A DNA stretch of 64,000 nucleotides from Chryseobacterium luquanense (GTDB lineage: Bacteria > Bacteroidota > Bacteroidia > Flavobacteriales > Weeksellaceae), in contig NZ_JAOVZV010000001.1 of assembly GCF_026460945.1 (NCBI RefSeq), forward strand, positions 434,001-498,000, given 5' to 3'. Position numbers and translations under genes: made by a program. Below are positions 49,524 through 58,532 of the stretch, piece after piece; positions within the stretch are counted from its first letter, which is position 1; each line of letters opens with the position of its first letter. The notes under the pieces are model-generated. The model did not search any database, was not told where the DNA came from, and saw only the letters and a program-made list of their open reading frames with translations.

Positions 49524-50990
49524 TTATTTTGCTTTAAAGTACACTCTTCTATTTGCTTTATTTTTCCATTCCGGACATTTTGATGCAGGATCACATTCCG
49601 GATATTTTAAATCATTTTTTCCATTTCCCTGTGCGTCCAGCTTGGTAGATTCTACACCGTTTTTAATTAAATAATCTTTCACATTATTAGCTCTGTTTTG
49701 AGATAATTTTTGGTTATAAGCCTCGCTTCCTCTCGTATCAGTAGCTCCTACAACAGTATAAGAACCATTTGAAGAATTGATGTAGCCTACCGCATTATTC
49801 AAAATTGGTGTATTATTCGATAAAATTTTGTCTGAATTAAGTTCAAATTCAATTCCGTCTAATTTAGTTTCAGCTTCTGTAACAGATCCTGAATTTGGAG
49901 TTTGAGCAGATTCAACCGGACAACCGTTATTTTCTACTGGTCCAGGAACTGTTACACATTTATCATAAAGATCGATAACTCCATCCATATCTACATCCAA
50001 GGCAACTCCAGATCCGTCAACTCTTGCTCCTGCAGGAGTATCAAGCTGTCTGTCCCAATCATCACAAACTCCGTCATTATCTGCATCACCTGCTTTACAA
50101 ACCTCTACATCGTTGATTTTAGATTCTAAAACATCCGTTCTGTAATAAATTTCCTGAAGCGGATCATGCCACATTAAGTGAGATTCATGTTTACCTAATT
50201 TCACTGAAAGACCTAGAGTAGCATTGATAAAATTATCTGAATTATTATCTTTTCTCATATTTACCACGCTGTCTCCACCGTCAAAAGTATCATCTGTAGT
50301 AACGATATACATTACTCTTCCTTCAATATCTAATCTTCTGTTGATTTTATATTTCAAACCAGCACCTCCTTGTCCAAAAAATGAAAGACCATCTCTGATT
50401 GGTTTAACTTCTGTCACCAAACGTTGACCTGTTTCGTCTTTTAAATAAGCTCTGTATCCAATAGTTCCTACACCAGCATATCCGTGCAATGCCCATCTGT
50501 ATGGAGATTTATTATCAACTCTTCTGAAAAGATTTGTTAAATTAAGATCTCCTAAAATAGAGACAGCATCATATTGAGTTCTACCTCCATATTGTCCGTT
50601 TACAGAAGCATTTGCAGGAGCTGCATCTCTAGTATAAAAAGCACCTTGACGAGTTTCTCCACGGTCATATTGTAACTTCAATCCGAAAGTATGACTAATT
50701 GCTTTATCAATACTCAAATAAGCAGAGTATCCTACCAAACTTTTTCCTGCACCCTTACCGAATTTTAATGATGTAAGATCTGCATACTGCATTAAAGGAA
50801 CTCCTGCACCAAATGAAATTGACCAGTCGTTAAATCTTTTAGAAGACTGCGTAAAACGCTCTACATTTGCTGAACCTGACGAGAATGTATTTGGATATTC
50901 TCCATTGTTACTTACCTTAATTGAATCTTGTGCAAATACACATGAAGGTACCGCTATCGCGAGCGATAAAATTGCTAGTTTTGTTTTCAT
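49524..50990 (-). CDS. OmpA-family outer-membrane protein
   Basis: 488 residues with a signal peptide (ending V-F-A-Q). The N-terminal half (about 50-280) is a predicted beta barrel with alternating aromatic strands. A thrombospondin type 3-like calcium linker follows (D-A-D-N-D-G-V-C-D-D-W, D-V-D-M-D-G-V-I-D). The C-terminal OmpA domain (about 370-488) has the peptidoglycan-binding signature V-V-G-A-T-D-T-R-G-S and N-Q-K-L-S-Q-N-R-A. It anchors the outer membrane to peptidoglycan. Cys-rich end E-C-D-P-A-S-K-C-P-E-W may form a disulfide. The 268-base gap upstream (50991-51258) shows no clear feature. Confidence 0.92.
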   Translation of the reverse strand: MKTKLAILSLAIAVPSCVFAQDSIKVSNNGEYPNTFSSGSANVERFTQSSKRFNDWSISFGAGVPLMQYADLTSLKFGKGAGKSLVGYSAYLSIDKAISHTFGLKLQYDRGETRQGAFYTRDAAPANASVNGQYGGRTQYDAVSILGDLNLTNLFRRVDNKSPYRWALHGYAGVGTIGYRAYLKDETGQRLVTEVKPIRDGLSFFGQGGAGLKYKINRRLDIEGRVMYIVTTDDTFDGGDSVVNMRKDNNSDNFINATLGLSVKLGKHESHLMWHDPLQEIYYRTDVLESKINDVEVCKAGDADNDGVCDDWDRQLDTPAGARVDGSGVALDVDMDGVIDLYDKCVTVPGPVENNGCPVESAQTPNSGSVTEAETKLDGIEFELNSDKILSNNTPILNNAVGYINSSNGSYTVVGATDTRGSEAYNQKLSQNRANNVKDYLIKNGVESTKLDAQGNGKNDLKYPECDPASKCPEWKNKANRRVYFKAK

Positions 50991-51258
50991 ATAAAAATTT
51001 TAATTATTTCAAATTGATGATAAATAATAGAATATTTTAATCCGTTTTATATTTATCTAATTTTCCCAATGCACTTTTCAATGCGGGTTTTCAGCTGTGC
51101 CTTCCTATATTCAATTACTGTACCAAATAAACAATTTAAACTAAAATAATTTATTTTTTAAACCTTAAAATACTGATTCCTAGAATAATTTAAATTCAAA
51201 TCAGTATTTAACTTAAAAATAGTAATTTTAAAATATTAGTTTAAAAACATTTAATGCC

Positions 51259-51498
51259 TTACGAATTTTGCAATTCAGAATTATTTGTTCCTGACAAAAT
51301 CTGATGTCCCAAATAAAACAGAAGATGTAACGAATTATAGGGCACAAAAAGCTGTAAATTATTAGAATTAAGCATTTCAAATTTCCATTTATTTTGAGTG
51401 CAATAATTCATCATTTCCTGAAGGTCTTTATCTAAAAGTGCAAGTACTACTTTTACCACATCATTACTTTTAATCTCTGCATTAACACTTAATTCCAT
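51259..51498 (-). CDS. Small cytoplasmic protein, unknown, with sigma-54-like promoter
   Basis: 79 residues: N-A-E-I-K-S-N-D-V-V-K-V-V-L-A-L-L-D-K forms a likely helix (about 6-24), followed by N-K-W-K-F-E-M and strand-like L-Q-L-F-V-P-Y and L-H-L-L-F-Y-L-G. No family is recognised. A -24/-12 element with full consensus (TGGCAC-N5-TTGCA, 51526-51541) lies 28 bases before the ATG, so the gene is likely expressed. Confidence 0.6.
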   Translation of the reverse strand: MELSVNAEIKSNDVVKVVLALLDKDLQEMMNYCTQNKWKFEMLNSNNLQLFVPYNSLHLLFYLGHQILSGTNNSELQNS

Positions 51499-51525
51499 TA
51501 TATTTTTTATTGGTATATTCCTTTT

Positions 51526-51541
51526 TGCAATCGGTGTGCCA
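51526..51541 (-). promoter_or_regulatory. Sigma-54-like -24/-12 promoter
   Basis: On the minus strand TGGCAC, 5 bases, TTGCA matches the RpoN consensus exactly (TGGCAC-N5-TTGCW). The start codon of the 79-residue protein is 28 bases downstream. Confidence 0.6.
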
Positions 51542-51729
51542 TCAAAAGTTTAGAAATAAATAATTTTAATTTATTTAAAAAAGACTTTCATAATTAACCC
51601 GAAATCAACACAATAAAAAAAATCATATTATAAAATAAAAAATCCTAAAAATTTCTTTCTAGGATTATATTTCGTAATTAATGATCGATAATCATCGTTT
51701 TCTGAATTAAATTTCAAATAGATATCAGA

Positions 51730-52182
51730 TTAATTTTTCAACTCATTTAAATTGTTGAATTTACTGTATGAAGATTTTAAATGATGAAGCTGATCGCTTA
51801 CAACTCTTGAACTTTCCGGGCAAAGATCTCCGCTGTCTAAAGCATCTTGATAGGCATCAATAGCCGCTTCTTCCCCGAATACTACATTTCCAAGAGTAGC
51901 TCCTGTTTTGTCTCCTGAAAATGAATTTTTCACATCAATCCAACCTCGGTGAATTGCTCCGGCAGTACTTCCAGTATTATCCGGTTCTCCGCCTCTTTCT
52001 GTAATTAAATTAATAAGTTCTGATTTCATTACCTGAGATTGAGCTACCATTTGATCGTAATCTCCTTTTACAGGCGAATAAGTATCCCAAACTTTGTCTT
52101 CTACTTTTGAAAATCCTTGAATTCTGTCATTTGTAATGTTCAATAAATCGTTTAATACCGATACTGTTTTTTCGTTTTGCAT
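51730..52182 (-). CDS. DUF2383 (PA2169-type) four-helix-bundle protein
   Basis: 150 residues from ATG 52182 (a longer form from 52224 would cover the promoter element). It matches the PA2169/DUF2383 family of ferritin-like proteins: V-L-N-D-L-L-N-I-T-N-D at 8-18, S-E-L-I-N-L-I-T-E-R-G-G-E-P near 55-68, G-A-I-H-R-G-W near 75 and G-E-E-A-A-I-D-A-Y near 103. The family is linked to stress, with unknown activity. A -24/-12-like element lies 31 bases upstream. Confidence 0.82.
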   Translation of the reverse strand: MQNEKTVSVLNDLLNITNDRIQGFSKVEDKVWDTYSPVKGDYDQMVAQSQVMKSELINLITERGGEPDNTGSTAGAIHRGWIDVKNSFSGDKTGATLGNVVFGEEAAIDAYQDALDSGDLCPESSRVVSDQLHHLKSSYSKFNNLNELKN

Positions 52183-52212
52183 AATAATATTTTTGTTGTG
52201 AGCCTTACTTCT

Positions 52213-52228
52213 TACAACCACCATACCA
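52213..52228 (-). promoter_or_regulatory. Sigma-54-like -24/-12 promoter (variant)
   Basis: On the minus strand TGGTAT-N5-TTGTA, two C-to-T differences from TGGCAC and one from TTGCA, 31 bases before the DUF2383 start codon. Confidence 0.4.
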
Positions 52229-52415
52229 TTAAAGTGTTAAATAATGCTAAACATATAATGTGTGGTATATTTTGTTTTTTTGATTAAAAAGGTTTGAATT
52301 ATCCAAATCAGGTCACAAATATGTTTTTAATCATAAAAACATAATTATTTTTTCAATACATGAATTCATTTAAGGAACATTATTTGAATTTCAATTATAT
52401 CAAAAAAAATATTGT

Positions 52416-54203
52416 ATGAATCAAAATATATCTCAACATATTGCAGTGATCGGCGGTGGTCCTGCAGCATTGCTTTTTTTAAAACATATTACAAAAAGCA
52501 GCAACCTTCCGAAAAGCATTTTTATTTTCGAAAAAAACGACAGACTTGGAGTCGGTATGCCTTATGGTAAATTTGGATCGTGTAATGAACATGTAGCGAA
52601 TGTTTCAGCTAATGAATTACCCAAACTTGTAGATAGTTTTGAAGATTTTATCCGAAGAAATCCCAGCGAAAAGTTTAATGATTTTAAAAATCCTGAAAAC
52701 CTAAATCCGTATTTGGTGATTCCTAGACTTTTATTGGGTGATTATCTTGAAGATCAATTTCAACAGTTGATTGATATTGCCGAAGAAAAAGGAATTAACG
52801 TGATTATCAAAACAGAAACTGCTGTTAAAGATATTCTTCCGAATTTTAGTTCAGAAAGAAAATTTAAGATTATTACAGAAAATAGCGAAGACGATACAGA
52901 GTTTTTGGTTGACAAAGTTGTGATTTGCACTGGTCATATTTGGCGAAAAAAATACGAGGAAACTGTTAAAGGTTGGTATGACTCACCTTATCCACCATCA
53001 AAATTTCAGGATGCGACTAATTTTCCGGTTGCAGTAAGGGGAACTTCACTCACAGCGATTGATGCCGTAAAAACTTTAGCAAGACTGAATGGTAAATTTA
53101 CTGAAGATGGCGATAAATTGATGTATCAACTTAATGATTCATCAGAAAATTTCCGTTTAGACTTATTCTCAAAAGGAGGTTTTCTTCCTGCTCTGAGATT
53201 TCATTCTGAAGATGATTCTTATTCATTAAAATGGGCAATGTCGTTGCAGGAAATCGATGAATACAAAGAAAGCCATAAAGGTTTTGTAGATCTTGATTAT
53301 GTTTTTGAAATTAATTTTAAAAAGCCTTTAAAAGAAAAAGATCCTGATTTCTATGAATCAATTAAAGATTTAACTATTGAAAAATTTGTAGAAAAAATGA
53401 TGAATTTTCGTGAAAAAGTCGACAGTTTTGAACTTTTTAAAGCTGAATATTACGAAGCTGAAAAATCAATCAACAGAAAAAAATCAATCACCTGGAAAGA
53501 AAAACTTGCAGCATTCAGTTATGCGATGAATTATCCTGCAAAGCATTTCTCCGCAGAAGATATGCTCCGATTAAAATCTACTTTAATGCCATTAATTACG
53601 ATAATTATTGCATCATTGCCACAGTCTTCTTATAAAGAAATGATGGCACTTCATGAAGCTGGACTTATTACGTTAATTGAAGTTGATAAAGAAAGTACTG
53701 TTGAACCCAATATCCAAGGAGGAGCTGATTACATTTATACCGATAAAGAAGGCAATGAAATTAAGAAGCATTATGAAATGTTTGTTGATTCAATCGGACA
53801 GCAACAAATGAATCCGGAAGATTTACCTTTTAAAAGTTTAGTAAATGAAAGTTTGGTAAGTGCAGCTTATCTTCGTTTTAAAAACCAACAAAAAGGTGAA
53901 GAACTGTTTATTAATGAAGATGAAAAAGTAATTAAATCTACGGATCAACATAATTATTATTTGAATGTTCCGGGTTTAAATATAAACGATTATTTTCAGT
54001 CGCTTGATTTGTACAATAAGCCTATTGATGGATTATTTATTATGGCAGTCCCTTTTATTGGCGGATTAAACCCTGATTATTCCGGGCTCGATTTTTGTGA
54101 TACCGCCGCAGAAAGAATTATGATGGCAATTAACAGATCAGAATTTCCAATTTTTAATCAAGAAAATCAAAATCAAATACTTGAGGAAAGACAAATTTTA
54201 TAA
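52416..54203 (+). CDS. FAD/NAD(P)-binding protein
   Basis: 595 residues with an N-terminal Rossmann site I-A-V-I-G-G-G-P-A-A-L at 9-19 and R-L-G-V-G-M-P-Y-G at about 44-52, typical of the FAD/NAD(P)-binding family PF13454. A second mark, V-V-I-C-T-G-H near 168, is the ATG-like motif that closes the FAD domain. The C-terminal part ends L-N-P-D-Y-S-G-L-D-F-C-D-T-A-A-E-R. It is a probable cytoplasmic flavoprotein oxidoreductase. The substrate is unknown. It is a single gene ending in a strong terminator. Confidence 0.85.
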   Translation: MNQNISQHIAVIGGGPAALLFLKHITKSSNLPKSIFIFEKNDRLGVGMPYGKFGSCNEHVANVSANELPKLVDSFEDFIRRNPSEKFNDFKNPENLNPYLVIPRLLLGDYLEDQFQQLIDIAEEKGINVIIKTETAVKDILPNFSSERKFKIITENSEDDTEFLVDKVVICTGHIWRKKYEETVKGWYDSPYPPSKFQDATNFPVAVRGTSLTAIDAVKTLARLNGKFTEDGDKLMYQLNDSSENFRLDLFSKGGFLPALRFHSEDDSYSLKWAMSLQEIDEYKESHKGFVDLDYVFEINFKKPLKEKDPDFYESIKDLTIEKFVEKMMNFREKVDSFELFKAEYYEAEKSINRKKSITWKEKLAAFSYAMNYPAKHFSAEDMLRLKSTLMPLITIIIASLPQSSYKEMMALHEAGLITLIEVDKESTVEPNIQGGADYIYTDKEGNEIKKHYEMFVDSIGQQQMNPEDLPFKSLVNESLVSAAYLRFKNQQKGEELFINEDEKVIKSTDQHNYYLNVPGLNINDYFQSLDLYNKPIDGLFIMAVPFIGGLNPDYSGLDFCDTAAERIMMAINRSEFPIFNQENQNQILEERQIL

Positions 54204-54216
54204 ATTCAAAAAAAAA

Positions 54217-54250
54217 AACAGGAATTGAAATTATTCAGTTCCTGTTTTTC
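54217..54250 (+). terminator. Terminator after the FAD protein gene
   Basis: AACAGGAA-T-TGAA pairs with TTCA-G-TTCCTGTT (54217-54247, one T-G pair), followed by T bases. Confidence 0.82.
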
Positions 54251-54397
54251 AATGTATCATTTGAATTTAGGATTAATAAATTCAAAACTATACCTTTTCT
54301 TTTTTCAAATTTCTTTCATTGCAGAATAAGTAACATTTGACTCTGCTTTTTTCCATTGAAAATATCTGTGTTACTTCTACTTTCTAATTTTACAGGG

Positions 54398-54583
54398 TTA
54401 ACTTTCATCTTTTGTATTCTTAACGAGACTGATGCCCGAGGAAAAAAATATCAAACCTAAAATTCCTATAACTGCTAATGACGTATATGCAGCGCTTTTA
54501 TTAATAACTTCGTACCCTGTATAAATAAGAGCAGCAATTCCCAACACTGTAAGAACAGTTCCAAAAATTCTTTTAACGTTCAT
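54398..54583 (-). CDS. Small two-pass membrane protein
   Basis: 61 residues with two hydrophobic helices (about 5-25 and 31-52) and a short charged tail. Resembles small flavobacterial stress-induced membrane proteins, but no family is certain. A sigma-54-like element ends 25 bases upstream of its ATG. It stands alone between two terminator or gap regions. Confidence 0.65.
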   Translation of the reverse strand: MNVKRIFGTVLTVLGIAALIYTGYEVINKSAAYTSLAVIGILGLIFFSSGISLVKNTKDES

Positions 54584-54607
54584 GATAATATTATTTGGAA
54601 ATGCCTA

Positions 54608-54623
54608 ATCAAGATACGTGCCT
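54608..54623 (-). promoter_or_regulatory. Sigma-54-like -24/-12 promoter
   Basis: On the minus strand AGGCAC-N5-TTGAT, 25 bases before the 61-residue membrane protein. The GGCAC and TTG cores and their spacing fit; T-to-A and C-to-A changes at the edges. Confidence 0.5.
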
Positions 54624-54695
54624 TATATGATGAAAGGTATAAAATAAATGATTTAGATTTTAATCTAAACTACAATCATAAAGTAGATTTTTTAA

Positions 54696-56696
54696 TTATT
54701 TCGGAAGCATAAACCAGAAAGTACTTCCCTCTCCTATTTTGCTTTCCACACCAATCTTTCCGGAATGTTTTTTTATTATTTCAGAGCAGATAAACAACCC
54801 TAAACCAAGACCCGAATAAGATTTCCCGAGATGATCTGCACGATAATATCGATCAAAAACAAAGGGAATGGCAGATTCCGGAATTCCTTGTCCAAAATCT
54901 TTTACAGAAACTTTAATAAATTCTCCAACAGCTTCAGTTTCAATATTGATTCGCTTAGAATCTTTCCCATATTTAATGGCGTTGTTCACAAAATTAACGA
55001 CAACCTGATCAATTCGGTGTTGATCGGCAAAAACCTCCAAAGTTTTATCTCCGCTGAGAATAATTTCATACTCGTTTAAAAATCTTATATGACTACAACT
55101 ACTATTTAACATTTCATAAATATTAAAAGTATTGCATTCAAGATTCAGCTGATCCTGCCCCATCCTACTCATATTCAAAAGATCATCAACAAGCATGCAC
55201 ATTTTTTCGATGCTCTTATCAGATTGTTCAATCAGTTTTACGTGAGTTTCAGAATAAGGACGGTCTTTAATTCGGTTTAATAGTTGAATAGATGCTTTTA
55301 CAGAAGTCAAAGGAGTTTTTAATTCATGACTTGCCACGCTTAGAAAGTCGTCTTTACGCTGCTCTGCCAATTTTTTATCGGTAATGTCTGCAGTCATACC
55401 AACCATTCGATTAGCATTGCCGTTTTCATCATATCTTGGTCTTCCATGAGCCTGAATCCAATGAATAGATCCATCTCGCCATTTTACAGGATATTCTGCT
55501 TTATAAATTCCATTGGTGCGAATTGCATCCTGTACCAAAGCTTTTACACTTTCACGATATTCGGGAAGCATGGCTTCAAAAAGATCAGGATAATTAAATT
55601 CTTCATGAGAAAGATACCCATAATTATATTTAAACTGAGTAGTGCTCTGCATAATTCCGGTTGCCAATTCAACTTCTGTAGAACCCAATCCGCTTGCATT
55701 CATTGCGATTTCTAATCTTGTATTGATTTCGCTCAATGATTTTCTTGCGGCAACCTGCTCTGTAACATCACTTGCGACAATTAATATCGATTTACTTTTG
55801 CCATTTTCATCAAACATAGGTTGATAAACGAAATTTAGATAATGCTCAACCAATACCCCTTCTTCTGCAATCAATGCAAGATCTTCAATTCCGTGATAAG
55901 CTTCACCTGTAGAATATACTGTTTTAAGAATTTCACCAAATTGCTGCCCCTTAAGCTCCGGCAAAGCTTCTTCCAGTGGAAGACCAATAATGGAACGGTT
56001 TTTATTCCAGATTTTTAAAACCATTTCATTAACGATATCTACCTTAAAATCTTCACCTTTCAATGAAGCCATAGCAACAGGAGCTTTTTCTACTAATGTT
56101 TTAAAGCGTTCTTCACTTTCAGCAAGGGTAAAATTTGCAGTTAAAAGATTTTTTCTTGTTGATTCAAGTTCTGTATTAGAAGTAAAAAGTTCGTCATGTT
56201 TGGCAACTAGATCATCGTTGGTTGCCATATATTCTTCATTAAGCGCAGAAAGATTATCGATGAGTTTTTGCTCAGATTTAGATTTTTCTTCAACTAGAGT
56301 TTCGGCTTGTTTTCTTTCTGTAACATCAAAAGCCGTATGAAGAATATATTCTATCTTTCCGTTTTCATCGGCAATAGCTTTATATTCAAAATCGAAAAAA
56401 AATTTCGTCAGATTTCCATCAATTTCCAAAACTGCCGGAAAATCTCTCGCTACGAAAGTTTCACCCGAATTCCATACATTTTTTAATATATCAAGAAAAG
56501 GCTGATCATATAATTCAGGAATCGCCATATCAAATGTTTGTCCAACAACAGATCTATCTTTCCCCCAAAACTTAAGCATGGCCTGATTAACACTTAAAAT
56601 TTTAATATCTGCACCGGAATAAACAGCCGTAGCATTCGGACTATAAAACAATATTGATAACAGTTTCTCAGGCTGTACAAGGTCAGGAGCATTCAT
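54696..56696 (-). CDS. Soluble multi-PAS sensor histidine kinase
   Basis: 666 residues without membrane helices. Three PAS domains (about 15-130, 195-310, 320-440), the first two separated by a coiled coil, then HisKA with phosphorylated His457 in S-V-A-S-H-E-L-K-T-P-L. The ATP-binding domain has N-N-A-I-K-Y-G, D-F-G-Q-G-I-P and G-L-G-L-G-L-F-I-C-S. It shares a near-identical plan and wording with the kinase at 60126 (for example V-V-V-N-F-V-N-N-A). No response regulator is adjacent; the receiver at 48977 is the closest on this side. The signal is unknown. Confidence 0.93.
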   Translation of the reverse strand: MNAPDLVQPEKLLSILFYSPNATAVYSGADIKILSVNQAMLKFWGKDRSVVGQTFDMAIPELYDQPFLDILKNVWNSGETFVARDFPAVLEIDGNLTKFFFDFEYKAIADENGKIEYILHTAFDVTERKQAETLVEEKSKSEQKLIDNLSALNEEYMATNDDLVAKHDELFTSNTELESTRKNLLTANFTLAESEERFKTLVEKAPVAMASLKGEDFKVDIVNEMVLKIWNKNRSIIGLPLEEALPELKGQQFGEILKTVYSTGEAYHGIEDLALIAEEGVLVEHYLNFVYQPMFDENGKSKSILIVASDVTEQVAARKSLSEINTRLEIAMNASGLGSTEVELATGIMQSTTQFKYNYGYLSHEEFNYPDLFEAMLPEYRESVKALVQDAIRTNGIYKAEYPVKWRDGSIHWIQAHGRPRYDENGNANRMVGMTADITDKKLAEQRKDDFLSVASHELKTPLTSVKASIQLLNRIKDRPYSETHVKLIEQSDKSIEKMCMLVDDLLNMSRMGQDQLNLECNTFNIYEMLNSSCSHIRFLNEYEIILSGDKTLEVFADQHRIDQVVVNFVNNAIKYGKDSKRINIETEAVGEFIKVSVKDFGQGIPESAIPFVFDRYYRADHLGKSYSGLGLGLFICSEIIKKHSGKIGVESKIGEGSTFWFMLPK

Positions 56697-56842
56697 AAAT
56701 ATAAAAAATTGCTCAAATATAACTATTAATATTTTTAAAGAATCTCAAAAACATTAACTCAGCCATTTTTATTATAATATTTTGCAATAATAATGGAGTT
56801 TATGCTATAAATTTTTAAAATAAAATCATTTACACTCTTATT

Positions 56843-57124
56843 CTACAAAGCAATTTCTAAAGAAATACCGGCTTTTGCACTATTAAAAACCTCTTCTGCT
56901 TCACTGTAAAAAACATTCATTGATATTTCAAAACCATTTGCCATGAAAAAAGTTACATTTCCATCAATATTATGACTGAGAAATCCTATATGATTTACAT
57001 TGATGATAATCGGTTTGCCTAAAGCTTTTGCTCCTTCAAGAGAATTAGGGCGCTTTAGGTTAATAATCACCGATTGTTTTACGTAAATCAAACCGTCGGA
57101 TGTTGATTTTAATTTGATATTCAT
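56843..57124 (-). CDS. Small protein of unknown function
   Basis: 93 residues from ATG 57124 (M-N-I-K-L-K-S-T-S-D-G-L-I-Y); a start 11 codons upstream at 57157 is less likely. Mixed alpha/beta composition: I-I-I-N-V-N-H-I-G-F-L, N-V-T-F-F-M-A-N-G-F-E-I. No family is recognised. Its start is 103 bases from that of the divergent serine hydrolase. Confidence 0.5.
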   Translation of the reverse strand: MNIKLKSTSDGLIYVKQSVIINLKRPNSLEGAKALGKPIIINVNHIGFLSHNIDGNVTFFMANGFEISMNVFYSEAEEVFNSAKAGISLEIAL

Positions 57125-57193
57125 TGTAGGTAAAATTACAATAATAAAATGAATCAATTATGATCTCAATAGTCGCTTTTTCTTTAAAACCAA

Positions 57194-57209
57194 TGGCACA
57201 TGCTTTGAA
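57194..57209 (+). promoter_or_regulatory. Sigma-54-like -24/-12 promoter of the serine hydrolase gene
   Basis: TGGCAC-N5-TTGAA, with exact spacing and one mismatch to TTGCW. Transcription would start near 57221; the ATG is at 57228, giving a very short leader. Confidence 0.5.
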
Positions 57210-57227
57210 TATTAATCTTCATTACAT

Positions 57228-58358
57228 ATGAAAAAAATATTTCTAGGAACTATAGCGGGAAGCATAGCAATTGCAGGAATAATCTATCTGTCAGGTTATG
57301 GATATATCTTCAAAGCCATTGGTATAAATTTAAAGAAAGGGCCATTAACACCTTCGATTGATGATGGAGAAAAATTTCCTTTTAATGTTATTTCTAATTC
57401 CAAATCTCAACCCTGGAAAAAAAGCATTGACTATAATTCCAAAAAAATTTCAGAACTACTGGAAAATGAGCTTAAAAAAACAAGAGCATCTTCACTGATT
57501 ATCATCAAAGACAATATGCTGGTTCATGAGCAATATTGGAAAAATCACGAATATTCTTCACTGATGAATTCTTTCTCAATGTCAAAAGGTTTTCTTTCTA
57601 TTTTGGTAGGTTGTGCTATTGATGACGGTTTTTTAGATTCTGAAAATGAATTAATTTCTTCCGTTTTTCCTCAATATAAAGAAAGCAAATTTGGTAAACA
57701 TCTCACTTTTCGTCATCTGATGACAATGCAGGGCGGATTTGATTGGGACGAGGAATATCGACATCCGTTTGCGGAAAATTCAAAACAATATTTTGTAGAA
57801 GATCTTGCAAAACAAACTTTCGAAACAGAAATAAATAAAATGCCGGGAATTAATTATGAGTATCAAAGTGTTTCCGCACAACTTTTAGGATTAGCTCTGA
57901 CAAAGATTACTGGGAAAAGCCTAGCATCATATCTTTCTGAAAAATTATGGATTCCTTTGGGAATGGAGTTTCCCGCAAAATGGAGCACAGACGAAAAAGG
58001 AACGGAAAAAGCATTTTGCTGCATTCATGCAACAACAAGAGATCTGGCAAAAATCGGACAATTGATTTTGCAAAATGGAAACTGGAATGGCAAACAACTT
58101 CTAGATTCTGATTATTGCAAGAGAATGCTTAGTCCAACAAAAGAAAATGATGCTTTTTGTTATACAATTTGGGCGAATAATGAAACTTCAAGGATTTCAC
58201 GATTTTTCTATGGTTTTTTAGGTCAATTCATTATTATTCTCCCTGAAAAAAATATGGTTATCGTGAAAACAGGTTTTTACAACAGATTAGAAGTTGATGA
58301 AAAGAAAAGACCTTTGCAAGTACAAGTTCTTATAGATGAACTGGAAGGTTTGTATTAA
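57228..58358 (+). CDS. Beta-lactamase-family serine hydrolase
   Basis: 376 residues with an N-terminal hydrophobic segment (about 4-20), so exported or membrane-anchored. The class C/penicillin-binding fold has S-x-x-K in F-S-M-S-K-G-F at about 117-120. Y-E-Y-Q-S-V near 208-213 lies at the usual Y-x-N position with Ser for Asn. It lacks a clear C-terminal K-T-G; V-K-T-G-F-Y is near 347. Such proteins act as esterases or D-peptidases more often than as beta-lactamases. Confidence 0.87.
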   Translation: MKKIFLGTIAGSIAIAGIIYLSGYGYIFKAIGINLKKGPLTPSIDDGEKFPFNVISNSKSQPWKKSIDYNSKKISELLENELKKTRASSLIIIKDNMLVHEQYWKNHEYSSLMNSFSMSKGFLSILVGCAIDDGFLDSENELISSVFPQYKESKFGKHLTFRHLMTMQGGFDWDEEYRHPFAENSKQYFVEDLAKQTFETEINKMPGINYEYQSVSAQLLGLALTKITGKSLASYLSEKLWIPLGMEFPAKWSTDEKGTEKAFCCIHATTRDLAKIGQLILQNGNWNGKQLLDSDYCKRMLSPTKENDAFCYTIWANNETSRISRFFYGFLGQFIIILPEKNMVIVKTGFYNRLEVDEKKRPLQVQVLIDELEGLY

Positions 58359-58401
58359 AAAATGTAAAATTTCCACCTCTATTTGAGAAATTTGTAGAAA
58401 A

Positions 58402-58417
58402 TGGCACAAATATTGAA
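58402..58417 (+). promoter_or_regulatory. Sigma-54-like element in the intergenic region
   Basis: TGGCAC-N5-TTGAA, identical in both boxes to the element at 57194. No gene follows on this strand; a strong terminator is 46 bases downstream, so it could drive a short RNA. Confidence 0.4.
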
Positions 58418-58427
58418 ATTAAGGAAG

Positions 58428-58500
58428 TGAACTATTTTAAAAAATAGCTATTTAAGGGAACCAAAATATTCTCAGCGTTTTTGCTGAGAATATTTTTTTA
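58428..58500 (+). ncRNA. Possible short RNA between a -24/-12 element and a terminator
   Basis: If the element at 58402-58417 is active, a transcript of about 70 bases would run from about 58428 to the terminator at 58463-58500. It has no open frame of note. Evidence is only the promoter-terminator pair. Confidence 0.25.
58463..58500 (+). terminator. Strong terminator
   Basis: AAAATATTCTCAGC (58463-58476) pairs perfectly with GCTGAGAATATTTT (58483-58496), with a T run after. It can end the serine hydrolase transcript and, in reverse, the PAP2 transcript. Confidence 0.85.
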
Positions 58501-58532
58501 TATCTGTTTAATTAAAGTGATTAATTCTTTTT

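Noticed and set aside
50991..51130. AGGCAC upstream of the OmpA-like gene as another sigma-54 site
   Set aside because: No TTG box at the required 5-base spacing.
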